From: Candidatus Alistipes faecavium
GTDB taxonomy: Bacteria > Bacteroidota > Bacteroidia > Bacteroidales > Rikenellaceae
Direction: 5' to 3'
Assembly (NCBI GenBank): GCA_019118605.1
Contig: DWYP01000014.1
Location: 1 to 64,000 of the forward strand
Length of the DNA: 64,000 nucleotides
Shown here: positions 27,977-36,854 of the stretch, one piece after another
Layout: each line of letters opens with the position of its first letter
Position numbering within the stretch: position 1 is the first letter of the stretch
The notes under the pieces: generated by a model
Seen by the model: only the letters and a program-made list of their open reading frames with translations
What the model was told of the DNA's origin: nothing
Databases searched by the model: none
Translations under genes and position numbers: made by a program

Positions 27977-28140
27977 TTTTTCAGTTTGTCATGCATTCTA
28001 CCGTTCTTACAGGCTTTTCACGCACCCTATTTGTCCGAACATACACTCGTACAGGCAGGAATGAAGGATAAAAACCACAAAAAATCGTAAGCGTAGAATT
28101 GATTCTTTTTACTTTTTGACTATATTTGCACCCCACATAC
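27977..28140. other. Putative invertible segment (164 bp), no gene
   Basis: A non-coding AT-rich segment between the two inverted repeats. Its only regulatory signal is the outward promoter at 28099-28128. No CAAAnnTA (a minus-strand -7 box) occurs between 27926 and 28180, so nothing here drives susC in this orientation. Confidence 0.75.
28099..28128 (+). promoter_or_regulatory. Promoter inside the putative invertible segment, pointing away from susC
   Basis: TATATTTG at 28121-28128 followed by GC, with TTG at 28099-28101, a 19-bp spacer. It ends 12 bp from the right inverted repeat. As given it reads into the antisense strand of the recombinase gene. Inversion between the repeats would map the box to about 27989-27996 on the minus strand, with transcription starting near 27983 and a leader of about 58 nt before susC. 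Confidence 0.8.
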
Positions 28141-28159
28141 AATCTCTTAAAAAAAGATA
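28141..28159. repeat. Right inverted repeat of a putative invertible promoter
   Basis: 19 bp AATCTCTTAAAAAAAGATA, pairing with 27958-27976 with a single G/A mismatch at position 14. It lies 21 bp from the recombinase stop codon. The match ends abruptly on both sides. Confidence 0.8.
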
Positions 28160-28180
28160 CGGATTGTTACCGGATCTTTG

Positions 28181-29182
28181 TTATTCTATTATCGAATCGA
28201 TCACCGCCCGGTTCGCCCGGTCGACCACGGCCCTGTCCAGCGAGGCGAGATAGATGCGCGTCGTCAGCTCCGAATCGTGCCCCATGCCCTCGCTGATGAC
28301 CGAAAGCGGAATGCCCTGCTGGCGGGCCAGACTCGCCCACGTGTGGCGTGCGACGTAGAGCGTCAGGGGCATCGGCATCTCGAGCAACTGCCCGAGCCTC
28401 TTGAGGTTCCGGTTGATCCGGTATCCGGCACTCTTGTACTGGAGCCATTCGTCCCGCTCCTCCGTGCACAGGATGGGCAGCAGGTAGTCCGGATGGCGCG
28501 CGGGGTATTTCTCCACGATCGCCTGCATGCAGGGCTCCCAGCCGATATGCAGCTGGCGCCCGGTCTTTTTCCTCCGGTAGGCGAGCATCCCGTTCCGGAG
28601 GTCGGTCTTTTTCAGGTAGGCCATGTCGACGAACGACATGCCGCGCAGGTAGAAACTCAGCAAAAACATGTCCCGGGCATACTCCAGCGGCGGATTGCCG
28701 CTCAGGTCGCATGTCCGGATCCGGCGCATCTCCTCCAGGGATATCGCCCGCTTGACGGTCTTGTCAACCCCCGTATAGACGTGTCGGAACGGCATGCGCT
28801 GAGGGGTCAGGCCCCGTTCCACGGCTCGGTTGTAGACGGCCCTCAGCACCCGCATGTAAAATGACGAGGTGTTTTTGCTCACCCCCGAGAACTTCAGGCC
28901 CGCCTCGTAGGCGGCGATCATCTCCGGGTCGATCCGCTCGAGCGGGATGTCCCCGGCGCGGAGGAATCGCAGAAAACTGTGCAGGGTTGTGGCGTAGGTC
29001 TCGCTGGTTCGGATCCGGTGCTGCTCGCGGAGCTGCCCGATCAGTTCCTCCGTGAACCCGCGCAGGGTGTCGGCGCCGGTTCCGTTGCTGCGAGCCGCAC
29101 TCTTCCTGAATCTGCTGCGGGACGTTTCCCGCGTCGGTTCCGCGACGGTCGGTACGCGGAATGTTGCTTTTACGTTTGTCAT
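28181..29182 (-). CDS. Tyrosine site-specific recombinase (probable promoter invertase)
   Basis: 333 residues from MTNVKATFRVPTVAEPTRET. The longer frame upstream runs antisense through tRNA-Thr and is rejected. An N-terminal SAM-like core-binding domain (about 40-130) precedes the catalytic domain, with Arg180 (FYLRGMSF), Lys205/206 (RKKTGRQ), Arg279-His280 in LYVARHTWAS, His302 (GHDSE) and nucleophile Tyr311 (RIYLASL). The usual first His of the HxxR box is Tyr276, as in many Bacteroidota enzymes. Size and type match recombinases that invert promoters next to surface-protein operons. Its 3' end adjoins the inverted repeats, which supports that role over a phage or element integrase. Confidence 0.88.
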   Translation of the reverse strand: MTNVKATFRVPTVAEPTRETSRSRFRKSAARSNGTGADTLRGFTEELIGQLREQHRIRTSETYATTLHSFLRFLRAGDIPLERIDPEMIAAYEAGLKFSGVSKNTSSFYMRVLRAVYNRAVERGLTPQRMPFRHVYTGVDKTVKRAISLEEMRRIRTCDLSGNPPLEYARDMFLLSFYLRGMSFVDMAYLKKTDLRNGMLAYRRKKTGRQLHIGWEPCMQAIVEKYPARHPDYLLPILCTEERDEWLQYKSAGYRINRNLKRLGQLLEMPMPLTLYVARHTWASLARQQGIPLSVISEGMGHDSELTTRIYLASLDRAVVDRANRAVIDSIIE

Positions 29183-29432
29183 GACAGGATAATTTGGGTT
29201 AAAGGTGTTCGAAGCTTCGGAACGTGTCGGATCTTCGGATCCCCGTCTGCAGGGAGTGTGTGACGCTGTGCGCCCTGCGAGGCGGCCTGGCGGGAATCCG
29301 GGCGCGGGCCCCCGACGGCACGGGGTTCCCGGGGCGGGAGCATACCGCAAAAATGCCGCACGAAGGCATTGCGGCAGGAACGCGGGGGTGATGGGACGGA
29401 TGGCGGACGCCGGGGTTTTCGGGTCCGGATAC
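29183..29432. other. Gap upstream of the recombinase gene
   Basis: About 250 bp of GC-rich sequence. I see no TAnnTTTG box toward the recombinase and no gene. The recombinase may be weakly expressed, use another sigma factor or be read from beyond the tRNA-Thr terminator. Confidence 0.5.
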
Positions 29433-29461
29433 AAAAAAAGCGGCGGCTTGAGGGCCGTCGC
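29433..29461 (-). terminator. Terminator after tRNA-Thr
   Basis: Minus-strand stem GCGACGGC / GCCGCCGC (one mismatch) with a 6-nt loop, then seven T. It separates tRNA-Thr from the recombinase gene. Confidence 0.8.
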
Positions 29462-29472
29462 CGGATTCCGAG

Positions 29473-29544
<72 letters not shown>

Positions 29545-29567
29545 AACATTTCTCGTTTCGAGTGGTG

Positions 29568-29599
29568 CAAAAGTACGCAAGAAAAATGAAATGTCCAAA
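29568..29599 (-). promoter_or_regulatory. Promoter of tRNA-Thr
   Basis: TACTTTTG followed by GC at 29568-29575, with TTTG at 29596-29599 and a 20-bp spacer, a full consensus. Confidence 0.75.
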
Positions 29600-29660
29600 A
29601 AAATCATTCAAAATTCATAATTATTTTCTACCTTTACTTCCTGATTATTATTAACCCGGT

Positions 29661-30611
29661 ATGAAAAAAATATTAATCGTAGGAGCCGGTGGTCAGATCG
29701 GTTCCGAATTGACAGTTTTCCTGCGCAACATCTATGGCAACGCCAATGTCGTCGCCACCGATATGCGTGAATGCAAGGCCCTGGGCGAGGACGGCCCGTT
29801 CGAAGTCCTCAATGCGCTCGATGCCACGGCCATGGCTTCGGTCGTTGCCCGCTACCACGTCGACACGATCTTCAACCTCGTGGCGCTGCTGTCGGCCGTC
29901 GGGGAGCGGAACCCCCAGATGGCCTGGAACGTCAACATGGGGGCGCTGAACAACTCGCTCGAGGTGGCGCGCCAGCACCACTGCGCCCTCTTCACCCCGT
30001 CGTCGATCGGCGCCTTCGGACCCTCGTCGCCCAAGGACAAGACCCCGCAGGACACGATCATGCAGCCCACGACGATCTACGGCATCTGCAAGGTCACCGG
30101 CGAGATGCTCGGCAACTACTACTACCACAAGTACGGCGTCGATACGCGTTCGGTGCGCTTCCCGGGTATCATCTCGAACGTTACGCTGCCCGGCGGCGGC
30201 ACGACCGACTATGCCGTGGAGATCTACTACGAGGCCGTGCGCAGCGGGAAGTTCACCTGCCCGGTTCCTGCCAACGTCTACATGGACATGATCTACATGC
30301 CCGATGCGCTGCGTGCGTGCGTCGAGCTGATGGAGGCCGACCCCGCGAAACTCATCCACCGCAACAGCTTCAACATCGCCTCGATGAGCTTCACTCCGGA
30401 GATCATCTACGCCGAGATCCGCAAGCGCATGCCGGACTTCACGATGGACTACAACATCGATCCCGTGAAGAAGGCCATCGCCGAGAGCTGGCCCAATTCG
30501 CTCGACGACACCTGCGCCCGCGAGGAGTGGGGCTGGAAGCCCGAATGGGACCTCTCGCGCATGACCGACGACATGCTCGCGCATATCCGCACCAAGCTGG
30601 GCGTGCATTGA
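29661..30611 (+). CDS. tdh: L-threonine 3-dehydrogenase, SDR type
   Basis: 316 residues. NAD-dependent short-chain enzyme that oxidises L-threonine to 2-amino-3-ketobutyrate. The nucleotide motif is GAGGQIGSEL (residues 8-17). VATDMRE follows, then the catalytic TPSSIGAFGP serine region and YGICK (Tyr-xxx-Lys). Substrate elements are RFPGIISNVTLPGGGTTDYA and YMDMIYMPDALRA. The sequence matches the extended-SDR threonine dehydrogenases of Bacteroidota rather than the zinc type. A weak TACCTTTA lies at 29629-29636. Confidence 0.88.
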   Translation: MKKILIVGAGGQIGSELTVFLRNIYGNANVVATDMRECKALGEDGPFEVLNALDATAMASVVARYHVDTIFNLVALLSAVGERNPQMAWNVNMGALNNSLEVARQHHCALFTPSSIGAFGPSSPKDKTPQDTIMQPTTIYGICKVTGEMLGNYYYHKYGVDTRSVRFPGIISNVTLPGGGTTDYAVEIYYEAVRSGKFTCPVPANVYMDMIYMPDALRACVELMEADPAKLIHRNSFNIASMSFTPEIIYAEIRKRMPDFTMDYNIDPVKKAIAESWPNSLDDTCAREEWGWKPEWDLSRMTDDMLAHIRTKLGVH

Positions 30612-30705
30612 TCCACATCCGGCGGAGCGATACGGAACGGCGGCCGGGCAGGGTTTTTGCTGCGGCTGCCGTTTCGTATTCCGATCACGCCAAAACGTTG
30701 AAACG

Positions 30706-31674
30706 ATGAAAAAGAGAATTGTTCGGGCAGCCGTCCTCGTGCTGCTGCTCCTGGCGGGTGTCGTCGTGTGCGGCAGCCTCTACCTGCTGCGCTACTCGCT
30801 GCGCCCCGAAGCGACGATGGAGTCCAAGGAGGCTTCGTCATATAAATATATGTATGCCGAATACCCCTTCCTGCAGGGGTGGGTCGACAGCCTCCGGGCG
30901 CGCGACGCCCTTCGCGACACGACGATCACCGGACAGGAGGGCGAACGCCTGCATGCGCTCTATGCGTGGGCTCCGGAGCCCACCGACCGCACGGCGGTCA
31001 TCGTCCACGGCTATACGGACAACGCCGTGCGGATGCTGATGATCGGCTATATGTATAACCACGACCTGGGCTTCAACGTCCTGCTTCCCGACCTGCACTA
31101 CCACGGCGGGAGCGAGGGGCGTGCCATCCGCATGGGGTGGCGCGACCGCCTCGACGTGCTGCAGTGGATGGAGGTGGCCAACGGGATCTTCGGAGGGTCG
31201 ACGCGGATGGTCGTGCACGGCATCTCGATGGGCGCCGCGACGACGATGATGGTCTCGGGCGAGGCGCAGCAGCCCTACGTGAAGTGTTTCGTGGAGGACT
31301 GCGGCTATACGAGCGTGTGGGATCAGTTCGCGAAGGAGCTGAAGGGGCAGTTCTCGCTGCCGGCCTTCCCGCTGTTGAATGTGGCGAGCGGGCTGTGCGA
31401 GATGAAATACGGATGGACGTTCCGCGAGGCCTCGGCGCTGAAGCAGGTGGCGAAGTGCGAGCGTCCGATGATGTTCATCCACGGGGATGCCGACGACTAC
31501 GTGCCGACGTGGATGGTCTACCCGTTGTACGAGGCGAAGCCGGGGGAGAAGGAGCTGTGGATCGTGCCCGGGGCGGCGCACGCCGTGTCGTACCGCGACA
31601 ACCGCGCGGAGTATACGCGGCGCGTCGGGGAGTTTGTCGGGAAGTACATCCCGGAGGCTCCGGCGGGGGAATAA
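30706..31674 (+). CDS. Membrane-anchored alpha/beta hydrolase
   Basis: 322 residues. An N-terminal helix (VRAAVLVLLLLAGVVVCGSL) probably anchors it or acts as a signal. The alpha/beta-hydrolase core has the oxyanion HGYTDN, nucleophile Ser in HGISMGA, Asp in FIHGDADDYVP and His in GAAHAVSY. This resembles the YqkD/BEM46-like serine hydrolases. The substrate is unknown. It is separated by 94 bp from tdh and has no obvious promoter or terminator. Confidence 0.85.
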   Translation: MKKRIVRAAVLVLLLLAGVVVCGSLYLLRYSLRPEATMESKEASSYKYMYAEYPFLQGWVDSLRARDALRDTTITGQEGERLHALYAWAPEPTDRTAVIVHGYTDNAVRMLMIGYMYNHDLGFNVLLPDLHYHGGSEGRAIRMGWRDRLDVLQWMEVANGIFGGSTRMVVHGISMGAATTMMVSGEAQQPYVKCFVEDCGYTSVWDQFAKELKGQFSLPAFPLLNVASGLCEMKYGWTFREASALKQVAKCERPMMFIHGDADDYVPTWMVYPLYEAKPGEKELWIVPGAAHAVSYRDNRAEYTRRVGEFVGKYIPEAPAGE

Positions 31675-32042
31675 GGCCGCGGGGATTCGGCCGTCGTAGT
31701 CGGCAGGCCGATCCGCAAAACTCCACAAGATTATTATTCCGCACAACTTTCCGTGTCATGTCCTGCCGGGCTCCGACAAAAAGTCCCCTCCGAGGAGGGG
31801 ATTTAGGGGAGGGTCAGATCTGTAAACGGCGCCGAAGGCGGCGAGTAACGGCATTCGATAGCATTCCGTCCAGGTCGGACATTTGTTTGCCCGGCTTTGC
31901 GCAACAACAATCCCAAGTCCCCTCCGAGGAGGGGATTTAGGGGAGGGTCAGGCTTGGAAACGCGGCCCTCGGCCGCGGGGATTCGGCGGTCGCAGTCGAT
32001 TCGGCGGGCCGCAATGCCCCGTAAGTTGCCGCTCCGCACAAC
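31675..32042. repeat. Repeat-rich gap with two 37-bp palindromic copies
   Basis: A 37-bp sequence starting AAGTCCCCTCCGAGGAGGGG and ending GGAGGGTCAG occurs at 31781-31817 and 31915-31951. It contains the palindrome CCCCTCC-GAGG-AGGGG. GGCCGCGGGGATTCGGC recurs at about 31676 and 31972, and TTCCGCACAAC-like pieces recur between. Together they form a longer interspersed repeat of about 130 bp. No gene is supported. Confidence 0.75.
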
Positions 32043-32080
32043 AAAAACCCGGAGGCTCAATCGAGCCTCCGGGTTTCGTT
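32043..32080 (-). terminator. Aldolase terminator
   Basis: Minus-strand 11-bp perfect stem CCCGGAGGCTC / GAGCCTCCGGG with a 4-nt loop, then TTTTTG. Confidence 0.9.
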
Positions 32081-32096
32081 TTACGGAATGTCGTGC

Positions 32097-33098
32097 TTAT
32101 TCGGCCTTTCCGTCCGAACCGAGCACCTCCTTGATCTTGTGGATGTAGAGCTTCTTCATGTTGTCGCGGGCCGGACCCAGGTACTTGCGCGGGTCGAACT
32201 CGGCGGGTTTCGTGGCGAAGACCTCGCGGATGGCGGCGGTCATGGCAAGACGCGAGTCGGAGTCGATGTTGATCTTGCAGACAGCGCTCTTGGCAGCCTT
32301 GCGCAACTCCTCCTCGGGAATACCTACGGCAGCCTTCAGGGCACCGCCGTACTTGTTGATCGTGTCGACCTCCTCCTGGGGCACCGACGACGATCCGTGG
32401 AGCACGATGGGGAATCCCGGGAGCTCCTTCTCGATGGCGGCCAGGACGTCGAAGGCCAGGGGAGGCGGAACCAGACGGCCCGTCTTCGGGTCTACGGTGC
32501 ACTGCTCGGGGGTGAACTTGTAGGCTCCGTGGGAGGTTCCGATCGAGATGGCCAGCGAATCCACGCCGGTCTTGGTTACGAAGTCGACGACCTCCTCGGG
32601 TTTGGTGTAGTGGCTCTCCTCGGCGGCCACCTCGTCCTCGACGCCGGCCAGCACGCCGAGCTCGCCCTCTACCGTCACGTCGAACTGGTGGGCGTACTCC
32701 ACGACCTTCTTCGTGAGGGCAACGTTCTCGTCATAGGGCAGCGACGAACCGTCGATCATCACCGACGAGAATCCCATGTCGACGCAGCTCTTGCAGAGTT
32801 CGAACGAATCTCCGTGGTCGAGGTGCAGGACGATCTGGGGTTTCTCCCAACCGAGCTCCTTGGCATACTCCACGGCGCCTTCGGCCATGTAGCGCAGCAG
32901 GGTCTGGTTGGCGTAGTTGCGCGCACCCTTCGAAACCTGCAGGATCACGGGCGACTTGGTCTCGGCAGCGGCCTGAATGATGGCCTGCAGCTGCTCCATG
33001 TTGTTGAAGTTGAATGCCGGGATGGCATACCCTCCTTTGATAGCCTTGGCGAACATCTCGCGGGTGTTCACGAGGCCCAGCTCTTTGTACGATACCAT
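32097..33098 (-). CDS. fba: Class II fructose-1,6-bisphosphate aldolase
   Basis: 333 residues. A zinc-dependent glycolytic/gluconeogenic aldolase that splits fructose-1,6-bisphosphate. Features: AYAIPAFNFNN-type N-terminus, the zinc/catalytic segment VLHLDHGDSFELCK, FSSVMIDGSSLPYDEN, VEGELGVLAGVEDE, and SIGTSHGAYKFT with a metal-binding His. IVLHGSSSVP binds phosphate near the C-terminus. It is divergent from fumarase. Confidence 0.95.
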   Translation of the reverse strand: MVSYKELGLVNTREMFAKAIKGGYAIPAFNFNNMEQLQAIIQAAAETKSPVILQVSKGARNYANQTLLRYMAEGAVEYAKELGWEKPQIVLHLDHGDSFELCKSCVDMGFSSVMIDGSSLPYDENVALTKKVVEYAHQFDVTVEGELGVLAGVEDEVAAEESHYTKPEEVVDFVTKTGVDSLAISIGTSHGAYKFTPEQCTVDPKTGRLVPPPLAFDVLAAIEKELPGFPIVLHGSSSVPQEEVDTINKYGGALKAAVGIPEEELRKAAKSAVCKINIDSDSRLAMTAAIREVFATKPAEFDPRKYLGPARDNMKKLYIHKIKEVLGSDGKAE

Positions 33099-33142
33099 AA
33101 TATAATAGAATTAGTGAATTAGTTCGTCGCGTTAAAACCGCA

Positions 33143-33242
33143 CAAATTTACTAAAAAAACTGCAGAACCTGCGTCATTATGTGAAAAAAATAACAGAGTG
33201 GCGGAAATTGTTGTGCAAACCGGATAGTTTTTTGTAAATTTG
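33143..33242. promoter_or_regulatory. Divergent -7 boxes for fba (-) and fumarase (+)
   Basis: Minus-strand TAAATTTG at 33143-33150, 44 bp upstream of fba. Plus-strand TAAATTTG at 33235-33242, 58 bp upstream of the fumarase ATG. The two boxes have the same sequence. Confidence 0.7.
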
Positions 33243-33300
33243 CAGGGATTTGGAGCGCGTCTCCCGCCAGACCGACAATACAACAACAATACATACAACC

Positions 33301-34914
33301 ATGGCAGAATTCATTTATCAGGAGCCGTTCCCCGTAGGGGAGGACAAGACGAAGTACCGTCTGTTGACGAAGGACTACGTAAAGGTCGTCGAGTGCGACG
33401 GCCGGAAGATTCTCAAGGTCGATCCCGCAGGACTCGAGCTGCTGTCGAAAGCGGCCTATGCCGACGTGTCGTTCTACCTGCGTGCGGCGCACCTGCAGAA
33501 ACTGCGCAACATCCTCGATGATCCCGAGGCGACGGACAACGACAAGTTCGTGGCCTACACGATGCTTCTGAACCAGTGCGTGGCCGCCGAGGGCGAGCTT
33601 CCGACCTGCCAGGACACCGGTACGGCGATCTGCATCGCCCACAAGGGTGAGGACGTGTGGACCGGGGCCGACGATGCCGCCTGCATCGCCCGGGGCGTCT
33701 ACGAGACCTACAAGGAGCGCAACCTGCGCTATTCGCAGGTCGTGCCCTTCACGATGATCGACGAGAAGAACTCCGGGACGAACCTTCCGGCGCAGATCGA
33801 CATCTACGGAGGCAAGCCCGGCATGGAGTACGAGTTCCTGTTCATCACCAAGGGCGGCGGCTCGGCCAACAAGACCTTCCTCTACCAGCAGACCAAGGCG
33901 CTGCTCAACGAGGAGTCGCTCACGAAGTTCATCCAGCAGCATATCTTCGACCTCGGGACGTCGGCCTGCCCGCCCTACCACCTGGCCCTCTGCATCGGTG
34001 GTACGTCGGCCGAGATGTGCCTCTCGACCGTGAAGAAGGCCTCGGCCGGATACCTCGACGAGCTGCCCACCTCGGGCAACGAGGGAGGCCGCTGCTTCCG
34101 TGACCTGGAGTGGGAGGAGAAGGTGCTGAAGATCTGCCAGCAGAGCGGCGTCGGCGCGCAGTTCGGCGGCAAGTACCTCGTGCACGACGTGCGCGTGATC
34201 CGCGCCCCGCGGCATGCGGCCTCGTGCCCCGTGGCCATCGGCGTGAGCTGCTCGGCCGACCGCAACATCAAGGCGAAGATCACCCCCGAGGGCATCTTCC
34301 TCGAGGAGCTGGAGAAGAACCCCGCCCGCTTCCTCCCGGCAGAGGCTCCGGCCATGTCGCCGGCGGTGGACATCGACCTCGACGAGGGCATGGACAAGGT
34401 GCGCGCGATCCTGACCAAATACCCGATCAAGACGCGCCTGAACCTCAAGGGCACGCTCATCGTGGCGCGCGACATCGCCCACGCGCGCATCAAGCAGATG
34501 CTCGACGAGGGCAAGCCCATGCCGGAATACTTCAAGAAGCACCCGGTTTACTACGCCGGCCCGGCCAAGACGCCGCAGGGCATGGCTTCGGGATCGTTCG
34601 GCCCGACGACGGCCGGTCGCATGGACCCCTACGTGGACCTCTTCCAGAAGCACGGCGGCTCGATGGTCATGGTGGCCAAGGGCAACCGCTCGCAGGCCGT
34701 TACCGATGCCTGCAAGGCCAACGGCGGCTTCTACCTCGGGTCGATCGGCGGCCCTGCGGCGATCCTCGCGAAGAACTCGATCAAGTCGGTCGAGGTCGTG
34801 GACTTCCCCGAGCTGGGCATGGAGGCCGTGCGGAAGATCTATGTCGAGAACTTCCCGGCGTTCATCATCGTCGATGACAAGGGCAACGACTTCTTTGCCG
34901 ATTTCAAGCACTGA
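33301..34914 (+). CDS. fum: Class I (Fe-S) fumarate hydratase
   Basis: 537 residues from [20 protein letters not shown]; an upstream ATG at 33250 is rejected as non-conserved and too close to the promoter. The enzyme hydrates fumarate to malate with an oxygen-sensitive 4Fe-4S cluster. The cysteine-containing motifs [35 protein letters not shown] and [15 protein letters not shown] surround the cluster. The C-terminal beta domain ([20 protein letters not shown]) is fused, as in E. coli FumA. Mdh, the next enzyme of the pathway, is encoded about 3.4 kb downstream. Confidence 0.95.
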   Translation: MAEFIYQEPFPVGEDKTKYRLLTKDYVKVVECDGRKILKVDPAGLELLSKAAYADVSFYLRAAHLQKLRNILDDPEATDNDKFVAYTMLLNQCVAAEGELPTCQDTGTAICIAHKGEDVWTGADDAACIARGVYETYKERNLRYSQVVPFTMIDEKNSGTNLPAQIDIYGGKPGMEYEFLFITKGGGSANKTFLYQQTKALLNEESLTKFIQQHIFDLGTSACPPYHLALCIGGTSAEMCLSTVKKASAGYLDELPTSGNEGGRCFRDLEWEEKVLKICQQSGVGAQFGGKYLVHDVRVIRAPRHAASCPVAIGVSCSADRNIKAKITPEGIFLEELEKNPARFLPAEAPAMSPAVDIDLDEGMDKVRAILTKYPIKTRLNLKGTLIVARDIAHARIKQMLDEGKPMPEYFKKHPVYYAGPAKTPQGMASGSFGPTTAGRMDPYVDLFQKHGGSMVMVAKGNRSQAVTDACKANGGFYLGSIGGPAAILAKNSIKSVEVVDFPELGMEAVRKIYVENFPAFIIVDDKGNDFFADFKH

Positions 34915-34917
34915 AAA

Positions 34918-34950
34918 ACCCTCCCGTTGCATACTAACGGGAGGCGTTCT
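34918..34950 (+). terminator. Hairpin after fumarase
   Basis: A 9-bp stem CCTCCCGTT / AACGGGAGG with a 7-nt loop, then CGTTCT. The T run is poor, so readthrough into batD is possible. Confidence 0.6.
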
Positions 34951-34988
34951 CCGTTGTAAGAACGGATGTTGAACTTATTGCAGTCTCC

Positions 34989-36848
34989 ATGAGAGCATTC
35001 GTTGCAAAAATATTCCTGACGGCACTCTCGGTGCTGGCGATCTTCTCGGCCGCAGGGGCCGAGAAGGTCACTTTTGAGGCCAGCTCTCCGCTGACGGTGG
35101 CCGTCGGCGAGGCGTTCCGCGTGGAGTTCACGCTCAACGCCGAACCCGACAAGAACACCTTTCAGCCCCCGACGTTCGAAGGCTTCGACGTCATCGCGGG
35201 CCCGAGTGTCTCGACCGGTTCGTCGATTCAGTATGTCAACGGGCAGATCACCAAGTCGTACAGCTACGCCTTCACCTATGTGCTGCTGCCGCAGGCCGCG
35301 GGCAACGTGACGCTCGGCGCCGCGGAGGTGAAGGTCGACGGCGAGACCTACCGCACGGAGCCGATGCCTATCGAGATCGTCAACGAGGGCTCGTCGCCGC
35401 AGGCGCAGCAGCCGTCGCAGGGCGGCGGGCGCGATTCGCAGGGCGGGCAGCCCGACGTGCAGAACCAGATTGCCAAGGACGACATCCTGCTGCGGGCCGT
35501 CGTGTCGCGGCAGTCGGTCTACAAGAACGAGCCGCTGCACGTATCGTTCAAGCTCTATACGCGGGTGCCGTACGTGAACCTCGTGCCGGAATCGGCGCCG
35601 TCGTTCAACGGCTTCTGGTCGCAGGATCTTTCGGATCCGAACGCCGCGCGCGTGGGGCGCGAGACCTACAACGGCAAGGTCTACGAGACGCGCGTGCTCT
35701 ACGACTACCTGCTCTATCCGCAGCAGGTCGGGACGCTGACCATCGACCCCGTCGATCTGACGGTCGTGGCGCAGGTCGTGGTTCAGAGCCGCACGGCCGA
35801 TCCCTTCTTCGGCCGCGGACACGAGGTCTACAACGTGCCGCGCAAGGTTCAGAGCCAGCGCACGAGCGTGACGGTCAAACCGCTTCCGGCAGGCGCTCCC
35901 TCGAGTTTCACGGGGGCCGTGGGCCGCTTCACGATGGATACGGAGCTTCCCTCGGAGCGCTTCGCGGCGAATTCGGCCGAGACCTTCACGGTGAAGATCT
36001 CCGGACGCGGGAACCTGACCTTCGTGCAGGCTCCGAAACTTCCGCTGCCGACCTCCTTCGAACAATATAACGTCAAGACGACCGAGTCGATCAATCCCTC
36101 GGCGTCGGGTATCTCCGGATACCGGCAGTTCGAATACCCGTTCATCGCCCGTGCCGAGGGCACCTATTCGATCGAGCCGCTCGAGTTTACCTATTTCGAT
36201 CCCCAGCGGACGGAGTACGTGACGCTGCGCTCGCGGCCCCTGACGCTCGAGATCACGCCCGATGCACGCGGAGGCGGCGATGCCGTGGTGATGCAGGGCC
36301 GCGGGATGTCGAAGGAGGAGGTGCGCCTGCTGGGCGAGGACATCCGCTTCATCAAGCTGGGCAACCCGCAGCTGCGCCCGTTGCGCACGCCGTTCCTCTT
36401 CAGCGGAGCCTACTGGGGCCTGCTGACGCTGATCGTCGTGGTGTTCGTGGCGGTGTACGCGGCGCTTCGCAAGCGCATCCGCGAATCGCAGAACGTGGCG
36501 CTCATCCGCGGAAAGCGTGCCAACAAGGTCGCCGTGCAGCGGTTCCGCACGGCCAAGGGATACATGGAGCAGCAGAACCGTCACGCCTTCTACGAGGAGA
36601 TGCTCCGGGCGCTGTGGGGCTACATGAGCGACAAGTTCAACATCCCCGTGGCGAACCTCACGAAGGAGAACGTCCGCGAGGAGCTGCACAAACGGGGCGT
36701 CTCGTCCGAGGATTCGCAGCGTTTCACGAACATTATCACGCAGTGCGACGAGGCGCAGTATTCGCCTGCGGAGTCCGCACGCATGGGTGACGTCTACTCC
36801 GAAGGGGTTGATCTGATCTCCCGGATCGAGGCGGTTATCAAACGTTAG
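34989..36848 (+). CDS. batD: BatD family protein
   Basis: 619 residues. A signal peptide (ending SAAGA) precedes an oxygen-tolerance/BatD domain starting VTFEASSPLTVAVGEAFRVE, several Ig-like beta domains, a Gln/Gly-rich insert near residues 138-155, and one C-terminal membrane helix (YWGLLTLIVVVFVAVYAAL) with a cytoplasmic tail. Bat proteins act with MoxR ATPases in Bacteroidota and spirochaetes; their role in oxidative or envelope stress is only partly understood. The usual moxR, batA, batB and batC are not in the window. batE follows 6 bp later. Confidence 0.88.
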   Translation: MRAFVAKIFLTALSVLAIFSAAGAEKVTFEASSPLTVAVGEAFRVEFTLNAEPDKNTFQPPTFEGFDVIAGPSVSTGSSIQYVNGQITKSYSYAFTYVLLPQAAGNVTLGAAEVKVDGETYRTEPMPIEIVNEGSSPQAQQPSQGGGRDSQGGQPDVQNQIAKDDILLRAVVSRQSVYKNEPLHVSFKLYTRVPYVNLVPESAPSFNGFWSQDLSDPNAARVGRETYNGKVYETRVLYDYLLYPQQVGTLTIDPVDLTVVAQVVVQSRTADPFFGRGHEVYNVPRKVQSQRTSVTVKPLPAGAPSSFTGAVGRFTMDTELPSERFAANSAETFTVKISGRGNLTFVQAPKLPLPTSFEQYNVKTTESINPSASGISGYRQFEYPFIARAEGTYSIEPLEFTYFDPQRTEYVTLRSRPLTLEITPDARGGGDAVVMQGRGMSKEEVRLLGEDIRFIKLGNPQLRPLRTPFLFSGAYWGLLTLIVVVFVAVYAALRKRIRESQNVALIRGKRANKVAVQRFRTAKGYMEQQNRHAFYEEMLRALWGYMSDKFNIPVANLTKENVREELHKRGVSSEDSQRFTNIITQCDEAQYSPAESARMGDVYSEGVDLISRIEAVIKR

Positions 36849-36854
36849 AGGATC

